Source: Gnetum montanum (Eukaryota; Streptophyta; Gnetopsida; Gnetales; Gnetaceae). From it: a stretch of 64,000 nt of DNA. The notes under the pieces are model-generated. The model did no database searches and was not told where the DNA came from. It worked only from the letters and a program-made list of their open reading frames with translations. Of this stretch, positions 48,520 through 60,258 are shown one piece after another; position 1 is the stretch's first letter; each line of letters starts with the position of its first letter. The translations under genes and the position numbers were made by a program. Where the stretch lies: assembly GCA_015680685.1 (NCBI GenBank), contig MNCI01009419.1:261468-325467 (forward strand), read 5' to 3'.

Positions 48520-50880
48520 TGTTGCAAACTTTCTTCTTCTCATAGACATAAAGATGTTAAACCATTAGTCCCATAGGAGTGCAAAGTTATATATACTCAT
48601 CCTGATGAATGTGTATTGGACTTCACATTCATCCTACACTAGGATGAGTAGCTACAATGGCATGACATGGAGGGCAACATCGTAATGCCCCCTAATGGAT
48701 CTATGCCCAAGATGCTGTTTCAAACCCTTAAGAAGTTAGACATCTCAAATTTTCAGGAGGAATACATTATGAATGGTTATGACACTTAGGATCACCATCC
48801 CATTGAAACACAATTCAAGTGAGATTGACACCAAGAGAAGCATCATGATTTTGCAAAGGAAAAACATTTCACTAATCCCTTGTTCTTGTTACATCAAATC
48901 AAGAATGAGGATCCTCCCTCTAGGGGTTCTTAACATGAAGATTATCCACCCTGTGTTATTGGTGATGAAAATGTGGCCTTGAACCTATGATCCACTATTA
49001 ATAAAATAGGTTTAGGAAAAAGTGATAGTTAAGGCAGGAGCTCATACAAACATCATGATGGAATGGAATCTAGAAATGGTGTTCATAATGAGGAAAGGGA
49101 TGGTAGTGGACACCGTGGTGGTGATGACATTCCACGTTTCTCTTCATTGAATGCCGAACATTCCTCTTCATCCTTTGGTTCTAATAGAAGCCATTGAAGA
49201 AATAATTATGATAAAGATGATCAACTTGACAACAATGGTCATACAACCTACCAAGAATGCATGTGTGATAGAAACCATCATTGGTTTCATCAAAGTAATC
49301 ATGATAATAAACCTCTATTAGCAACTTGAAGAATTCTTAACACTGAAAAGGCAATTAAGATTCCAACTTGGCATGTGAAAGATAGTCACATTAAGCACTT
49401 AGACATGAACAATATTCCAAGATTTAAGGGGGATACAACTCTAATCTGTAGAACCATCTACAAGCTTTCCATGATGCCTTTTTCTTATAGAACATTGAAA
49501 ATGATTGGTAGAAACTCAAGCTATTCCTTAGGACACTCATCAAGAAAGCTAAAAGCTAGTACTAGTCCTTGGAGCTAAAGTTCATTTGTAAGTGGAGTAC
49601 CATGTTATAAGTATTTAATGATAAATATGAGACATACTCTAGAGTGTCTAATCTGAGAAGGAAAATCCAAGGTTGGAAACAAGGAACACATAAAACCTTG
49701 GATGCAGCCATGGGAAAATATTATTCTCTCTTACATCAATGTCCTAGTGATGGTTATTCTCAGAGAAAACAACTTTACCACATTATAGATGGACTTAGAG
49801 TAGAAACTAGAAGAACTCTTGCGATGTATGCCCAAGGGATATTGTCTTAACTAAGAGCTCACCAAATCCAAAGGTTGATATAGCATGTAGCAAAAGAAGA
49901 AGAAGAGTAGTGAAAAATAAAAGTACAGAAGAGTATAATAAGGATCCTTCCATTAGAAAAAGGGATGTCTAATTTTGTGATGAGGAGGTGTCACCACTTG
50001 ATGAATTGGTGAATAGGAAAACCTTGCCCATCTAGAAATCTATTTCTAATATTTTAGTAAAGATTGATAAATTATGGGAATCTTTGGATGAGAAATTTCA
50101 AACCACTATGAAGATTACTGAAGGAACCCAAAGAGCACAATAGTGATCGTAGCCATGGAAGATGGAAGGAAGCTAAACATGTCTACCGAAGAGGTAAGGG
50201 CAAAGTTGCTATCATAGAAGAAGTTGTGGAGACAAACTTCAAAGATGATACCATTTGTGACATTTGTCAATACGAATATCTAAAGAGATGTTGCCATGTG
50301 ATATCACACTTACAAGATTTTGGGATGTACACATTGAATCTATGACTAGCAAGGAAGCAAGCACCCAAAAGATTGTCCTATCCTCATGGTAATCCAAGGG
50401 AGTTCCACCAGCAAAAACAAGCTTATTACCCAAGTGGAGCTCCATCACAACCATATGAGCAATACAAATAGTTGCACTAACCACAATCATGTGGAATGAC
50501 ACCGCGAAGGTAGCAATACCCTTATAAGCAATTAGATCCATATGAGTACTATGTTTAGCAACCTATCTCTACAAGAAGTTCTATAATCCACTTCTCATTT
50601 CAACATCACTATTGTCCTCTAAAGTACCATCGAACACATTCACCATCTACTCAAGGGGAGAACCCATATCCATACTACCCTCTACATTCATCTACATACA
50701 TCCCTTCACCTTCAACCTAGTTAGCTCCTACTTCATCCATGTAGGATAAAATTCCTCCATATCTATAGCAATGAAATGCTATGAGGGATATACATTCACA
50801 ACTAGCCTTTTAGCTAAGTGGTTTAGATAATAATTCCAAGAAATGATCCTTATTCTGATTCATAAGTTCTCCTAAAACCT
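48520..50880 (+). pseudogene. Gag of element 5 (broken)
   Basis: The N-terminal block (VIYTHPDECVLDFTFILH, about 48570-48640) matches elements 1 and 2. Then come HLDMNNIPRFKGD (49395-49433), KYETYSRVSNLRRKIQGWKQ (49625-49684), MGKYYSLLHQCPSDGYSQRK (49710-49770) and HIIDGLRVETRRTLAMYAQG (49780-49840). The Cys/Tyr motif before the C-terminus is near 50260-50330 and a Pro/Tyr-rich tail follows. Frame changes occur at about 48960, 49580 and 49850. The start ATG could not be fixed. Confidence 0.82.
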
Positions 50881-51381
50881 CACAACTTAATATGGCTGGT
50901 CATCCTATATGTTCCACGTCCTCATCCTCTACATCAAACATGTTCAAGTACCCTTCAAACCAAGTGCCATCTTAGATCCACACTATTATGTTAACTCATG
51001 CTACTTCAAATTGGTATCAATCTCATCTCCGATGATATGTACACAGCCTAGAACCTACCACCTCTCAAGAAGAGAAACATCCATTTATAATTGGCAGATC
51101 AATTAATGACTATTCCTTTAGGATTAATGGAGGATATTGTAACCATAGTTTGCGGGTGGTTATATCTAATTAATTTCTTGGTGATCAAGGCTGAGAACTG
51201 CAAAGGTAACTTCCCCTTCATTATTGGAAGGGCATGTTTAAGCATAATTAATATGAGAATGGACATAAGGAACCTCTCATTCGAAATCTCCAAGGAAGAT
51301 GAATTTGGAAGGTTGGAGAAGAATCATGTTTCATGCATCACATACAATGATAATAGGTACACTTGCATGAAGAAAATCTAG
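50881..51381 (+). pseudogene. Aspartic protease of element 5 (broken)
   Basis: The active-site position reads AILDPHYYVN (about 50968-50998) where the family has a D-S/T-G motif, so the site is destroyed although Asp remains. The open stretch 51091-51381 covers LGLMEDIVTIVCGWLYLINF, FPFIIGRACLSIINMRMDIR and VSCITYND, co-linear with the protease of element 2. The frame changes between the two halves. Confidence 0.8.
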
Positions 51382-51589
51382 TTTATTAGGAGTACATTCC
51401 TCAAAGCATGTAATCAACGTGCACATGAAATATATATCCAAAGGTGTCTGTACATAGTAGCCACAAAATAGAAGAGCACCCACTGGTTGACAGTTGACTC
51501 TGATAGTAGCACATTGTTCATGGAACCTACTTAGAGCCTGACATGTACATATGTTGAAGACATGAATGAACTTATGCAAGTTCATTAAC

Positions 51590-53130
51590 AAATCTTCAAT
51601 GAAGAAGATAATGATACTTGTTGGGGAGATATGAAAATCCTTGATAATTTCAAATCGGAGTCCCTAGAGTTAGAAACTCTATTGGTAGCCATGGAATATG
51701 CATTTTGAAATAATGGAAAGCTAGTCATAATCAATGAAAATATTCCTCCTAAACAAAAAGATAAGTTGTTGAAGGTTGTCAACAAATAACCAACAACCTT
51801 TACTTGGTCATATCTCTAGCTAACAGAAATCAATCCAAGGATATGCCAACATTGTATCTATATCGACCTAGCAATGAAACCAAGAAGATAGCCATAGAGA
51901 TGGTTAAACCCAAAATTGAAATAGATCATCAAGGAGAAAATAGAATAACTCCTTAAGGTGGGGTCCATCTATCCCATCATAGATAGTAAATGGGTTAGTC
52001 CATTCATAATTGTACCAAAGAAAGGTGGTATGTGGTGGGTATACATCAACCATAGGTTGTTGAACATGGAAAAATTTCAATATCATTTTTCATTGTCATT
52101 TTTGAATGAAGTGTTGGACACTATCTCTAGGAATTTCTATTATAGCTTCCTAGATAGTTATACTGGCTATTATCAAATCTAAATCATGTCAGAGGATTAG
52201 GCCAAGATAACATTCATGAGTCCCTAGGGGACTTTTGCATATTGTAAGATGCCATTTGGTCTATGTAATGACCCTATAACATTTCAATACCTAGTCCTTA
52301 GTATCTTCCAACAACAAATTGGTATTAGGGTAGAAGTCTTTATAGATGACTTCTCTACCTATGGGGCTACATTTGAGCAAGCTTGGATCACCTTGAGTAG
52401 GTTTTGAAAAGATGTGTTGAAACAAACCTTAGGGTCAATAAGAAAGAAAGTCATATAATGGTCTAAGATGGCATAATAATGAGGCACCAAATTTCACAAA
52501 AAGGGATTGAGGTAGATCCTAAAAAGATAAGGGTCATCCAAGGAATCACACACCAACTAGAGACAGTTAAAGATGTCCAATCATTCCTTGGACATACTAG
52601 CTACTACCAATGATTCATAGAGAATTTCTCTAAGATTGCAAAGTCGTTGGTCAAGATTATGAAGAAAAATGCTCTATTCATCTAGATCAAGGAATATGAA
52701 CATGTATTCCAATAATTAAAAGAAAAACTCATAGAAACTTTAATTCTACAAGTGCTAGACTAGTCTAGACTAGTTCACATAATGATGAACACATCTAATT
52801 ATGCCTTGGGAGCTATGATTTTTACATTCATTTTGCAAGATGAATCATTGTGGATGCATAGCTAAATTACATCACAACAAAGAAATAATTAATGACAATG
52901 GTGTATGCTCTTGAAAAGCTAGGGACTATGTCCATGGTTATAAAGTATTTGTGTACACATACCATAGTGCCATATGCTTTCTGATGAACAAGCCAACAAT
53001 GAGCCCCCATATCATATGGTGGATTATGATCTTACAAGAATTTGATATTACAATGGTAGATTAGAAAGGGGCTAAGAATGTGATTGCTAACCATCTCTCT
53101 CGATTAAGATGGAATAACAAAGAGGAGGAG
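51590..53130 (+). pseudogene. Reverse transcriptase and RNase H of element 5 (broken)
   Basis: Fingers at 51958-52182 (SPFIIVPKKGGMWWVYINHR, YYSFLDSYTGYYQI). Palm around 52240-52370 with MPFGLCNDPITFQ and VFIDDFSTYG, so the residue before the catalytic Asp pair is Ile instead of Met. Connection at 52560-52650 (SFLGHTSYYQ). RNase H at 52870-53110 (MTMVYALEK, VIANHLSRLRW). Stops mark former Gln or Trp codons. Confidence 0.88.
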
Positions 53131-53139
53131 AGTTCACTC

Positions 53140-54570
53140 TTTGATCAATTTCTAGATGAACTCCTCTTTATAGAAGTAATAAATGACCAAGTGCCCACAA
53201 GAAAATGGTATGATGACATCCTTAATTACCTTATCACATAAGAGATGCCACAAGGTTTAGGCTTTAGAAAGAAACAATAGTTTCTTCATCTGGAAAAAGA
53301 CTTCATGGAAATTAATGGACACCTTTATAAGGTGTGTGTCGATGGCCTAGACCATTTGTGTGTCCCTGATGTAGATCAACTATGCATTTTCTAGGATGAT
53401 CATGAAGGGCCTTCTAGAGGTCACTATGCAAGGAGATGCATAGCCATAAAAATCCTGATGGTAGGATACTATTGGCCTACAATATTTAGGAATGCCCACT
53501 AGTTTGTCTAATTTTACGAACGTGATTAAAGAGATGGTGGGATAACCACTCGAATGGAGGATCCTCAATAGTGGATTCAACCACTAGATCCCTTTGACAT
53601 ATGGGGCATAGACTTGTTGGGTCCCATCACACCCATGTCCAATGAAAAGGCATATATCATTGTAGTAGTCGACTACTGCACCAAATGGGTAAAAGTAGTA
53701 GCCATCACCGATTGTACATCAACCACTACTATTAGATTTGTGCAACAAATTGTTGTAAATAGGATTGGGGTGCCATGTGCACTAATTTCTGACAATGGAA
53801 CTCACTTCACATATGCCACTTTTAGAAAGTGGATGTTATTCTTGGGGGTTGAACATAAACTAACAACACCCTATCACCCCTAAGCCAATGGTCAAGTAGA
53901 GGTAACTAATAGGAAAATCACAAAGATCCTAACAAAGATCATAAATAGATATAGGAAATATTGGAGCATGAAACTTAATGATGTCCTATTTGCCTATCAC
54001 TCAACATGGAAACTTCTTATTGGATACTCTCCCTATGAGCTAGTGTATGAAAAGCTTCCAATACTTAAGATTTAATCCAAGCTCCATACACTCTTAATAG
54101 TCTGTGATCTAAATCTTGACCTAAGTCTAGCATAGAAAGAAATACTAATCAACCTCAACGTGCTAGATGAAAATTGATTAATTTCCCTATATTTGAATGA
54201 GGTAAACAAGGCATTTAATAAGCAACGTCATCACCTAAAAATATAGGGAGTGAAATTTCAATTCGGAAATATGGTTCTCTACTGAAACCCCATGCACATA
54301 CCTTAGAAGACAAATTTCAAAATGCTATGGGAGGGATCTTATATAATTAATCAAACCTTTCCCTCTAGGGTCATGTTAATATACAAGCCTGAGAGTCCAA
54401 ATAAAAAGTAGTTGGTCAACATCCAAGAAGTAAATCTTTTGCATGAACCCAAGCAAGACAATGCAACAACTACCTCAACAAATGAACAACCACATTCAAT
54501 CTTTTAGATATCCTCCTTCCAACATAGTGGTGGGAGATATGGACATCAATGCTAACCATCCACATGATTT
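53140..54570 (+). pseudogene. Integrase of element 5 (broken, catalytic triad kept)
   Basis: The zinc-finger region is at 53390-53530 (HEGPSRGHYARR, YYWPTIF); its Cys pair reads FYERD, so it is lost. The core reads PFDIWGIDLLGPITPMSN (first Asp), ALISDNGTHF (second Asp) and NGQVEVTNRK (Glu), with one TAA in place of Gln in PYHP-Q-ANG at 53881. LNDVLFAYHSTWK and GYSPYELVYEKLP follow to 54060, then a GPY/F-like LWEGSYIINQTFPS (about 54320-54362) and a tail conserved with element 2 up to about 54560. Confidence 0.9.
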
Positions 54571-56086
54571 CTTAGTTTTTCATCTTTTTGTTTTATACAT
54601 TTTTGTTTTACACTTGTTAATTTTTTTATCCATTTTCTCAATTTTTATTTTACAACATCATTAGTATGTTTTGTTTTTCTTGAATATTTTATACTTTTTT
54701 ATATATTTTTCATCCTTATGTATTTTACTTTATGTTATTTTATTTTTGTGTGTTACTTTTCATTATTTTTTCTAATAAAAGTGCTTTATTATCATAGGAC
54801 ACAGTGCCACTATTGCTATTTACTAACGATAGTTCGTTATTAATGTTGTGATTATCAATGTCTAGTGTCTTTTTTATTTTTTTAAATTTTGATGTCTGAT
54901 AACTATGATATGTTTTATTTTTCATGTAATAGGTAGTGAGTCCATGACATCCATCCATTCACCAACTCTATGGTTTTCCATATTTTGGAAATTTGAGATC
55001 CCTTTAATTAAATCAACTTTTAATAAATTGGTGACCTTGGGTAGTTTCTAGAATTGGAAAGGATTCAAATGGTTTGTACAAGGTGTAACTTCAAGGGGAC
55101 TCAATACTCTTTGTACTCTTCTACATACTTGGGTGCTTGAGTATTTTCATTGACTACTTACTATTCCATGTTCCCATAACAACAAGTCAAATAAAGTCTT
55201 TGCATGGTGTGGTTTCCATCTAATATATATAAAAAGCAAAGAAAAAAACATGATGGGAATTCAAAGAACATCCCTTAGATAAATAAATGGGCTACAAGCA
55301 CTAGTTATGAGACTAGAATGACATGTTATCCATGCTTGAAGGTCCCTCTAACTAAGGTCCTCTCTTACTTTCTATCTCTTTTTACTTCTCTTTATAGAAT
55401 GCTGGTTGTTTTATAGGAGCACTCATGTTTTAAGGGGGTGGATCTATCTTGGATTGATGATGTGATGCAAATAAAATATGCTAGTTTTGGTTTGGACTAA
55501 GGATTAATCTTCTTAGGGCATTTTAAACACAAACTCCAGAAGGGACTTTTCATGACCTCAATTCGAGATTCCATCTCACCTTATTAGTCATCCATATATG
55601 CTACCATAACTCAAATAACTAATGGTGTCTATATTATGCTCAATGTATTAGTTTGATGTGTTGGATTTCTTTGGTAGATTCTTTCTATTTGGTCCTTAAC
55701 TTTTCATAACCGTTAATTGACTATGGGGCCCATGGACTCCTTAGTCAACATTATGTAAGGGAGAAAAGGGCATGTGCCTACTATTGGGAGTACCCAGTTA
55801 GATATCTTTTGGTTTGGTTAGTTAAGTTCCTTACTTTAGACATTTCTACAATCCTATATTTTACATATTCCATTGTGTATCCCACTCAATGCTCCTTAAA
55901 CTTTTAATAAATTCATTCTCCAAATCATTTTCTTAGTTTTCTATATTTTCTATGCTTCATCATCCTCTTCTACTATTCTCATCATGTTCATGGATATTTG
56001 GACTTCCATTTGATCCAAATTTTACTCAAAAACTCGTATTATGGAATTTTGGCCAAAAACAACAAAAGTTAATGGTGATCAATAGC
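54571..56086 (+). other. Post-pol non-coding region of element 5
   Basis: T-rich at 54570-54780, then mixed sequence without a supported frame. The part at about 55335-55395 is homologous to the 3' untranslated region of element 2 (20180-20230), so this is original element sequence and not a later insertion. Confidence 0.6.
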
Positions 56087-56170
56087 TACATTAACTAGGC
56101 CTAGTCGACGTAGTTGACCTTGTCGATAGGGCCCAATTGACATTGATGCATGTTAAAAATCTTATAAATA
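56087..56170 (+). promoter_or_regulatory. Internal U3-like motif array and TATA box of element 5
   Basis: The words CTACATTAACTAGGCC, TAGTCGACGTAG, GTCGATAGGGCCC and ATTGACATTGATGC recall the U3 array of this element's own 3' LTR (CTACATCAATGAGGCC, CATCGACTAGGCCC, TATCGACACAGCCCC, ATTGATGC). They end about 15 bp before TATAAATA (56163-56170). It lies 450 bp upstream of the accessory ORF. Confidence 0.62.
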
Positions 56171-56317
56171 CTATCATGAACATTGAAATTTTTAACATTT
56201 TATTAATAACAAAAGGGGATTTTTTTCCATTTTGCAAAGCCAAAAACCTTCCAAAGCCCATAACTTCCCAACCATTTGTCCAAATCACTCTATTCTTTGA
56301 TCTTGTAGCTACTGAAG

Positions 56318-56621
56318 GTAAGTTCTTTATCATGGGCATTGTAAATCTTAAGGTTTTTGATGGAATATTTTTTTGAAAATTTTTCTAGCTCCCCCAAAGG
56401 GTTAATGAATACAATCATATGAAACCATCAAATTTTGAGAGCTAAGCCTTCCAACACCATCCAGAATGACTTATTACACTTAAAAATAAATAAAATAATG
56501 ATTAAAATTAATTAAATAAGACATAAGTATAACTTAACCAAGAGTAACTATCCTATGGAGATAAGGTATCTTAATTATTTCATATTACACAAAAATTGCT
56601 AACCTAATGTTGTGATTACAG
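56318..56621 (+). other. Putative leader intron of the accessory ORF, element 5
   Basis: A strong donor AAG|GTAAGTTC at 56318, a branch-point-like CTAAC at about 56599 and the acceptor TGTGATTACAG ending at 56621, 304 bp in all. The ATG of the accessory ORF follows the acceptor directly. The donor is identical to that in element 4 (43077). Confidence 0.55.
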
Positions 56622-59401
56622 ATGGCACCAAGACTGAAATGATTGCAGGAGGGAGAATCCTCTCAAAGAAAAGAGAAATGACCTAGGACTACTAAATACA
56701 ATCCATGCAATAAGACCTCTTTGAGAGGAGTTCGAAGTGGAATGTTTCTAATAGATTCTGAAATAAGAAGTACCAAAAAAACAATCTTAGTGGGGAAAAG
56801 CACTAATACCCATACAAAGGCTTGAAGTCATACTAACACAAGCCTATATTGATACCATCAGGCCCCATGAAATCCAATGCTCAATTCTCCAAGAACTAAA
56901 CTCTAGGCCATTTCTAGAACATGCTCCAACAAAGGTGAAAACAAAATTGTAAACTTCTTTCTGGTGTCCATTCATCACTTCCAATGGGAAGTGATACATG
57001 GGAGAGATGCATATTTTTTAGAACAATAGAAGGGCAGGATCCATAGTGAAGATTAAGGATATTCAAGTATCTTACTTAGCTAAAGCTATCAAATAGGCAC
57101 TTGGGTTACCTAATACTAGGACATAACTAGTGAAGCTATCAACAAAAGTTGACCCTAAGGTCAAAAATGAGTGAACCTAGTAGTGTTATGAGAGGTGTTT
57201 GGCACACTCACACCAATGGAATGCATATACTTCAAGATAGCAGCCTATCATTGTAATCTGACACTTTGGCCCAATAAGGTGACTGCCTTTTCTACCCTAT
57301 CATGCATTACTATAAGAGGAAGATTTCTAGTAATCCTTCTATAATTGATATATTTAGAGATTGAGAAGTGCTTCAAAGAAAATGAATGTGGAAGAAAAAC
57401 CCTACCTTTTTCATGCCTCATTTAGAAACTTTGCAAAAGAGTAGAGATCATTTACTATGCAAATGACATGATTAGGCATACTTCTTTGGCCTCATGGTCT
57501 GAAATAATGAACGACAAGACACCTACTATTAATAAAGAATGAGAGTAGCAGCCACCACTTCCATCACCTACTCAAGAAATACTGCTAGAGGCCTACATAG
57601 CCATTGAGTGCTTGGGAAAAATCCAATAATAGCTCTTGTATCAATGGGTGCAATGGGAAAGAATTAATGGTTAAGATCCATTCATATATCACCCTATGAT
57701 GAGTCACCTTAATGAGGTAGTTCGAACAATTATTTAGATGGAAAGAGGTGGAATGATATTGTCTACCCAATGAATGTGGTTGCTTGTGAGGTCAGTTCCC
57801 AATGCTCAAGAGGTAAGAGTGTCTTTATTTCAATAGCATTTATTACTAGAAATATCTAGGAATGTCACCTTCCTTTTAGTGTGTTTAGATAATGGTGAGG
57901 GGGCAACTGTATTGGTGATGTAACACCAAGGGTAGGAGGCTACTTCTAAAGTAGTTGTTGATCGAATAGCTGAAGCACTTAACACACCTGTGACATCTAT
58001 ATTATATTTCTTTGAAGTTCAATATGTGTAAATTTTTGCAAGCATGGTTAGTGGAAAATTGAGTGCAACTCAGCATAAAGAGCTTTTCGACTGACTGGTA
58101 GAAACTAGGCAACTGATTTCGAATATCTTCAATTTTTTGGATAACAGTACAGCAACCTAGTTGGAGTTGCTTGAAGTAAAGGATAAGTGCTTCATCCTCG
58201 AAGGGTAACTTGAAATAGCTCAAGTACAAAACCAATTCTTAGCCATAGAAGTTGCTAAAGTGCATGCCTGTTTTGCTAATCCTACACTCCTTAGCCCAAC
58301 AATAACCAAAGATAAAGCTTTTTAATAAATTGAGAGGGAAAAAATGATGGCCATCTTCAACTGGTCCATAGAAAAAGTAAAAACCTACTCAGTTTAGAAG
58401 GAGTTGATTTAGATGCATTCAGAAAATGATTTGCTAACCATAGAAAATCACTGCTAACATAATGTTGATGCATAGAAATAACAAGTGCAAGAATTCATTC
58501 ATTAATAAAAAGAGAAGTTGGCCAAGGTAAACATAGAATTGAGAAAATTGGCTATAGAGAATCATAATCTATCTATGGAGGAAATCCTAGCCTTATGATA
58601 GAAATTTTCCATTAAGATTTCTACCTAGAAAAATAAGGCTCTCAAATTTGCAAGAGTCAAAAATCACTATAGAGATTAGGTTGGCCTACAAAAGGAAGTG
58701 AATGAGAAGCATATTCAAGTAGCTAAGGTAAAAGAAAATGAGACTCTCTAGAAACTCCAGCAAGAAACAAAGGTATGACAATCCATCATTGATGGAATAG
58801 ATGCCTATAATAGAGTAGAGATCCACATGAAGGAGTTGCAAATTAAAGAAATGATAGAGTATATGAAATTGGTCAACCTTTACTATGTAAACCTAGCGAT
58901 GCTAACTACTAGATAGTTGTAGTTAGAACTTGAAAATTAGGTGACCTACTCGTACTTGCTGTATGAGGCCTAGTTCAAGCACCATAAAAACACCAAGAAA
59001 AACCTTGATATAGCAAATGCTAAACTCAAGGTTCTCATGGCATGATTCACTAATCAATGATTAACTACCAAAAACCTATCCAAGGGAATGAATGATTACC
59101 AGAAGCTACAAAATACAATCAAGGCATTTGATATCGAATACATGTAATTCATTGCCTAGTTCATTACTATTAAGGAGTTATTCCCAGCAATTCCCATTCC
59201 TTGGGATGTACCTGTTCCAACCCACAATTGTGAAGCTTTGTGGATAGTGCATGATCCTAGGAGTAAGGAGAAGAAAATGAAAGCATTAATGGATGCTTTT
59301 TTCCTCCCACCAAAAGTTGTAGCAATAGCAACTACCTCAACCATTGCATATGTTTGAAGTTGGTGAAGGTGCAAGAACCTCCACCACCTCAGACTATTTA
59401 A
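56622..59401 (+). pseudogene. Accessory third ORF of element 5, coiled-coil-rich (broken)
   Basis: The frame starts ATG GCA CCA at 56622. After a frame change near 56815 the next part (IRPHEIQCSILQELNSRPFL, then KIKDIQVSYLAKAIK and ALGLP) resembles, from memory, the plant domain called putative plant transposon protein; this is unverified. From about 57843 to about 59340 one frame continues without a shift, broken only by stops at positions compatible with Gln, Trp or Arg codons. It is rich in Glu, Lys, Leu and Ile with heptad-like runs (KLAKVNIELRKLAIENHNLS, LQKEVNEKHIQVAKVKENE). The C-terminus, after a shift, is KLVKVQEPPPPQTI and stop. It occupies the place of Athila env-like ORFs, but I see no signal peptide or membrane segment. 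Function unknown. Confidence 0.6.
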
Positions 59402-59637
59402 TCCTCCCAATCGACTTCACATCATTAGAGGATGGGCTATCCAATTTTGCAAAATCATGTAGTGGTGTTACATTTTGTGTCATGAAGACCTCAATTTTTT
59501 ATAATGTATTGATTTTTACACTTAGGCACTTTGTTTTTTCAAGTTAATTTGTTGAGTATAGAGTTAATCAATAACCCCATACTTTTCCAATTTTGTAAAG
59601 AAACTCAAGAATAAATTTTCATTTAGTATTTTTGGCA

Positions 59638-60258
59638 TGATGGATCATGTTTGGCTACATCAATGAGGCCTCATCGACTAGGCCCTATCGACACAGCCCC
59701 ATTGATGAATTGTTTCATGCATTGATGCAACCCTATTGATGCAAGGTCCAATTTTTAGTTATAAATACATGCTTACTAGTAGCATTTATGGCATGAGATT
59801 CTTAGTAGTATTAGAGCTATTGTAGTTTGTCTATTTGAAAGTTAGAATATTTTTCCCAAGTGCCTGTAGTAAGATTCATTTAGTGTACAGATCTTTATTC
59901 AAGCACTATTGTAACTAAACCATACTAGTGTTCACGACAATAAAGATGAGCTTCTTGATAAACCTTGTAGCATTTTGTATAGTTTAAATGGTTTTTTTAT
60001 GCATTCATTATTTTTATTAAATACTTAATTAATTAAGGTAAATTATACTTTAATCAATTAAGCTAAATAGATTAAATACATAAGTATGACCACTTTGAGT
60101 GTAAACACATATTCGCTTGGTAATCCTAGCAGCATTATTGCTTGGTGTACCTAGTAGCATCGCACTTGGTAACCTAGAAGTGGATATGTGGGTTCAAGAT
60201 ATGTATAGAAAGTGGGACTAGATGCTTATGTTAGGATTAGTTAGAGATTAGTTTGTAG
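59638..60258 (+). repeat. 3' LTR of element 5, incomplete
   Basis: It starts TGATGGATCATGTTTGGC and aligns with 47533 onward up to about 60258, where similarity ends. TATAAATA at 59760-59767. The U3 array has 15 bp units TACATCAATGAGGCC / TCATCGACTAGGCCC / TATCGACACAGCCCC, then ATTGATG words. Confidence 0.88.

Larger units (their letters stand above)
47533..60258 (+). mobile_element. Element 5: Athila/Tat-like element with accessory third ORF
   Basis: Plus-strand order: 5' LTR (47533-48378), primer site, gag, protease, RT, RNase H, integrase to about 54570, about 1.5 kb non-coding, an internal U3-like promoter (56087-56170), a putative intron, an accessory ORF (56622-59401) and a 3' LTR (from 59638). 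LTR similarity stops at about 60258, some 240 bp short of the LTR end, so the 3' LTR is truncated or interrupted and no target duplication can be read. It is the longest and most complete element in the window. Confidence 0.9.

Noticed and set aside
58002-58235. Minus-strand open frame of 77 codons
   Set aside because: Shadow of the element 5 accessory ORF; the plus-strand frame is continuous over a much longer stretch.
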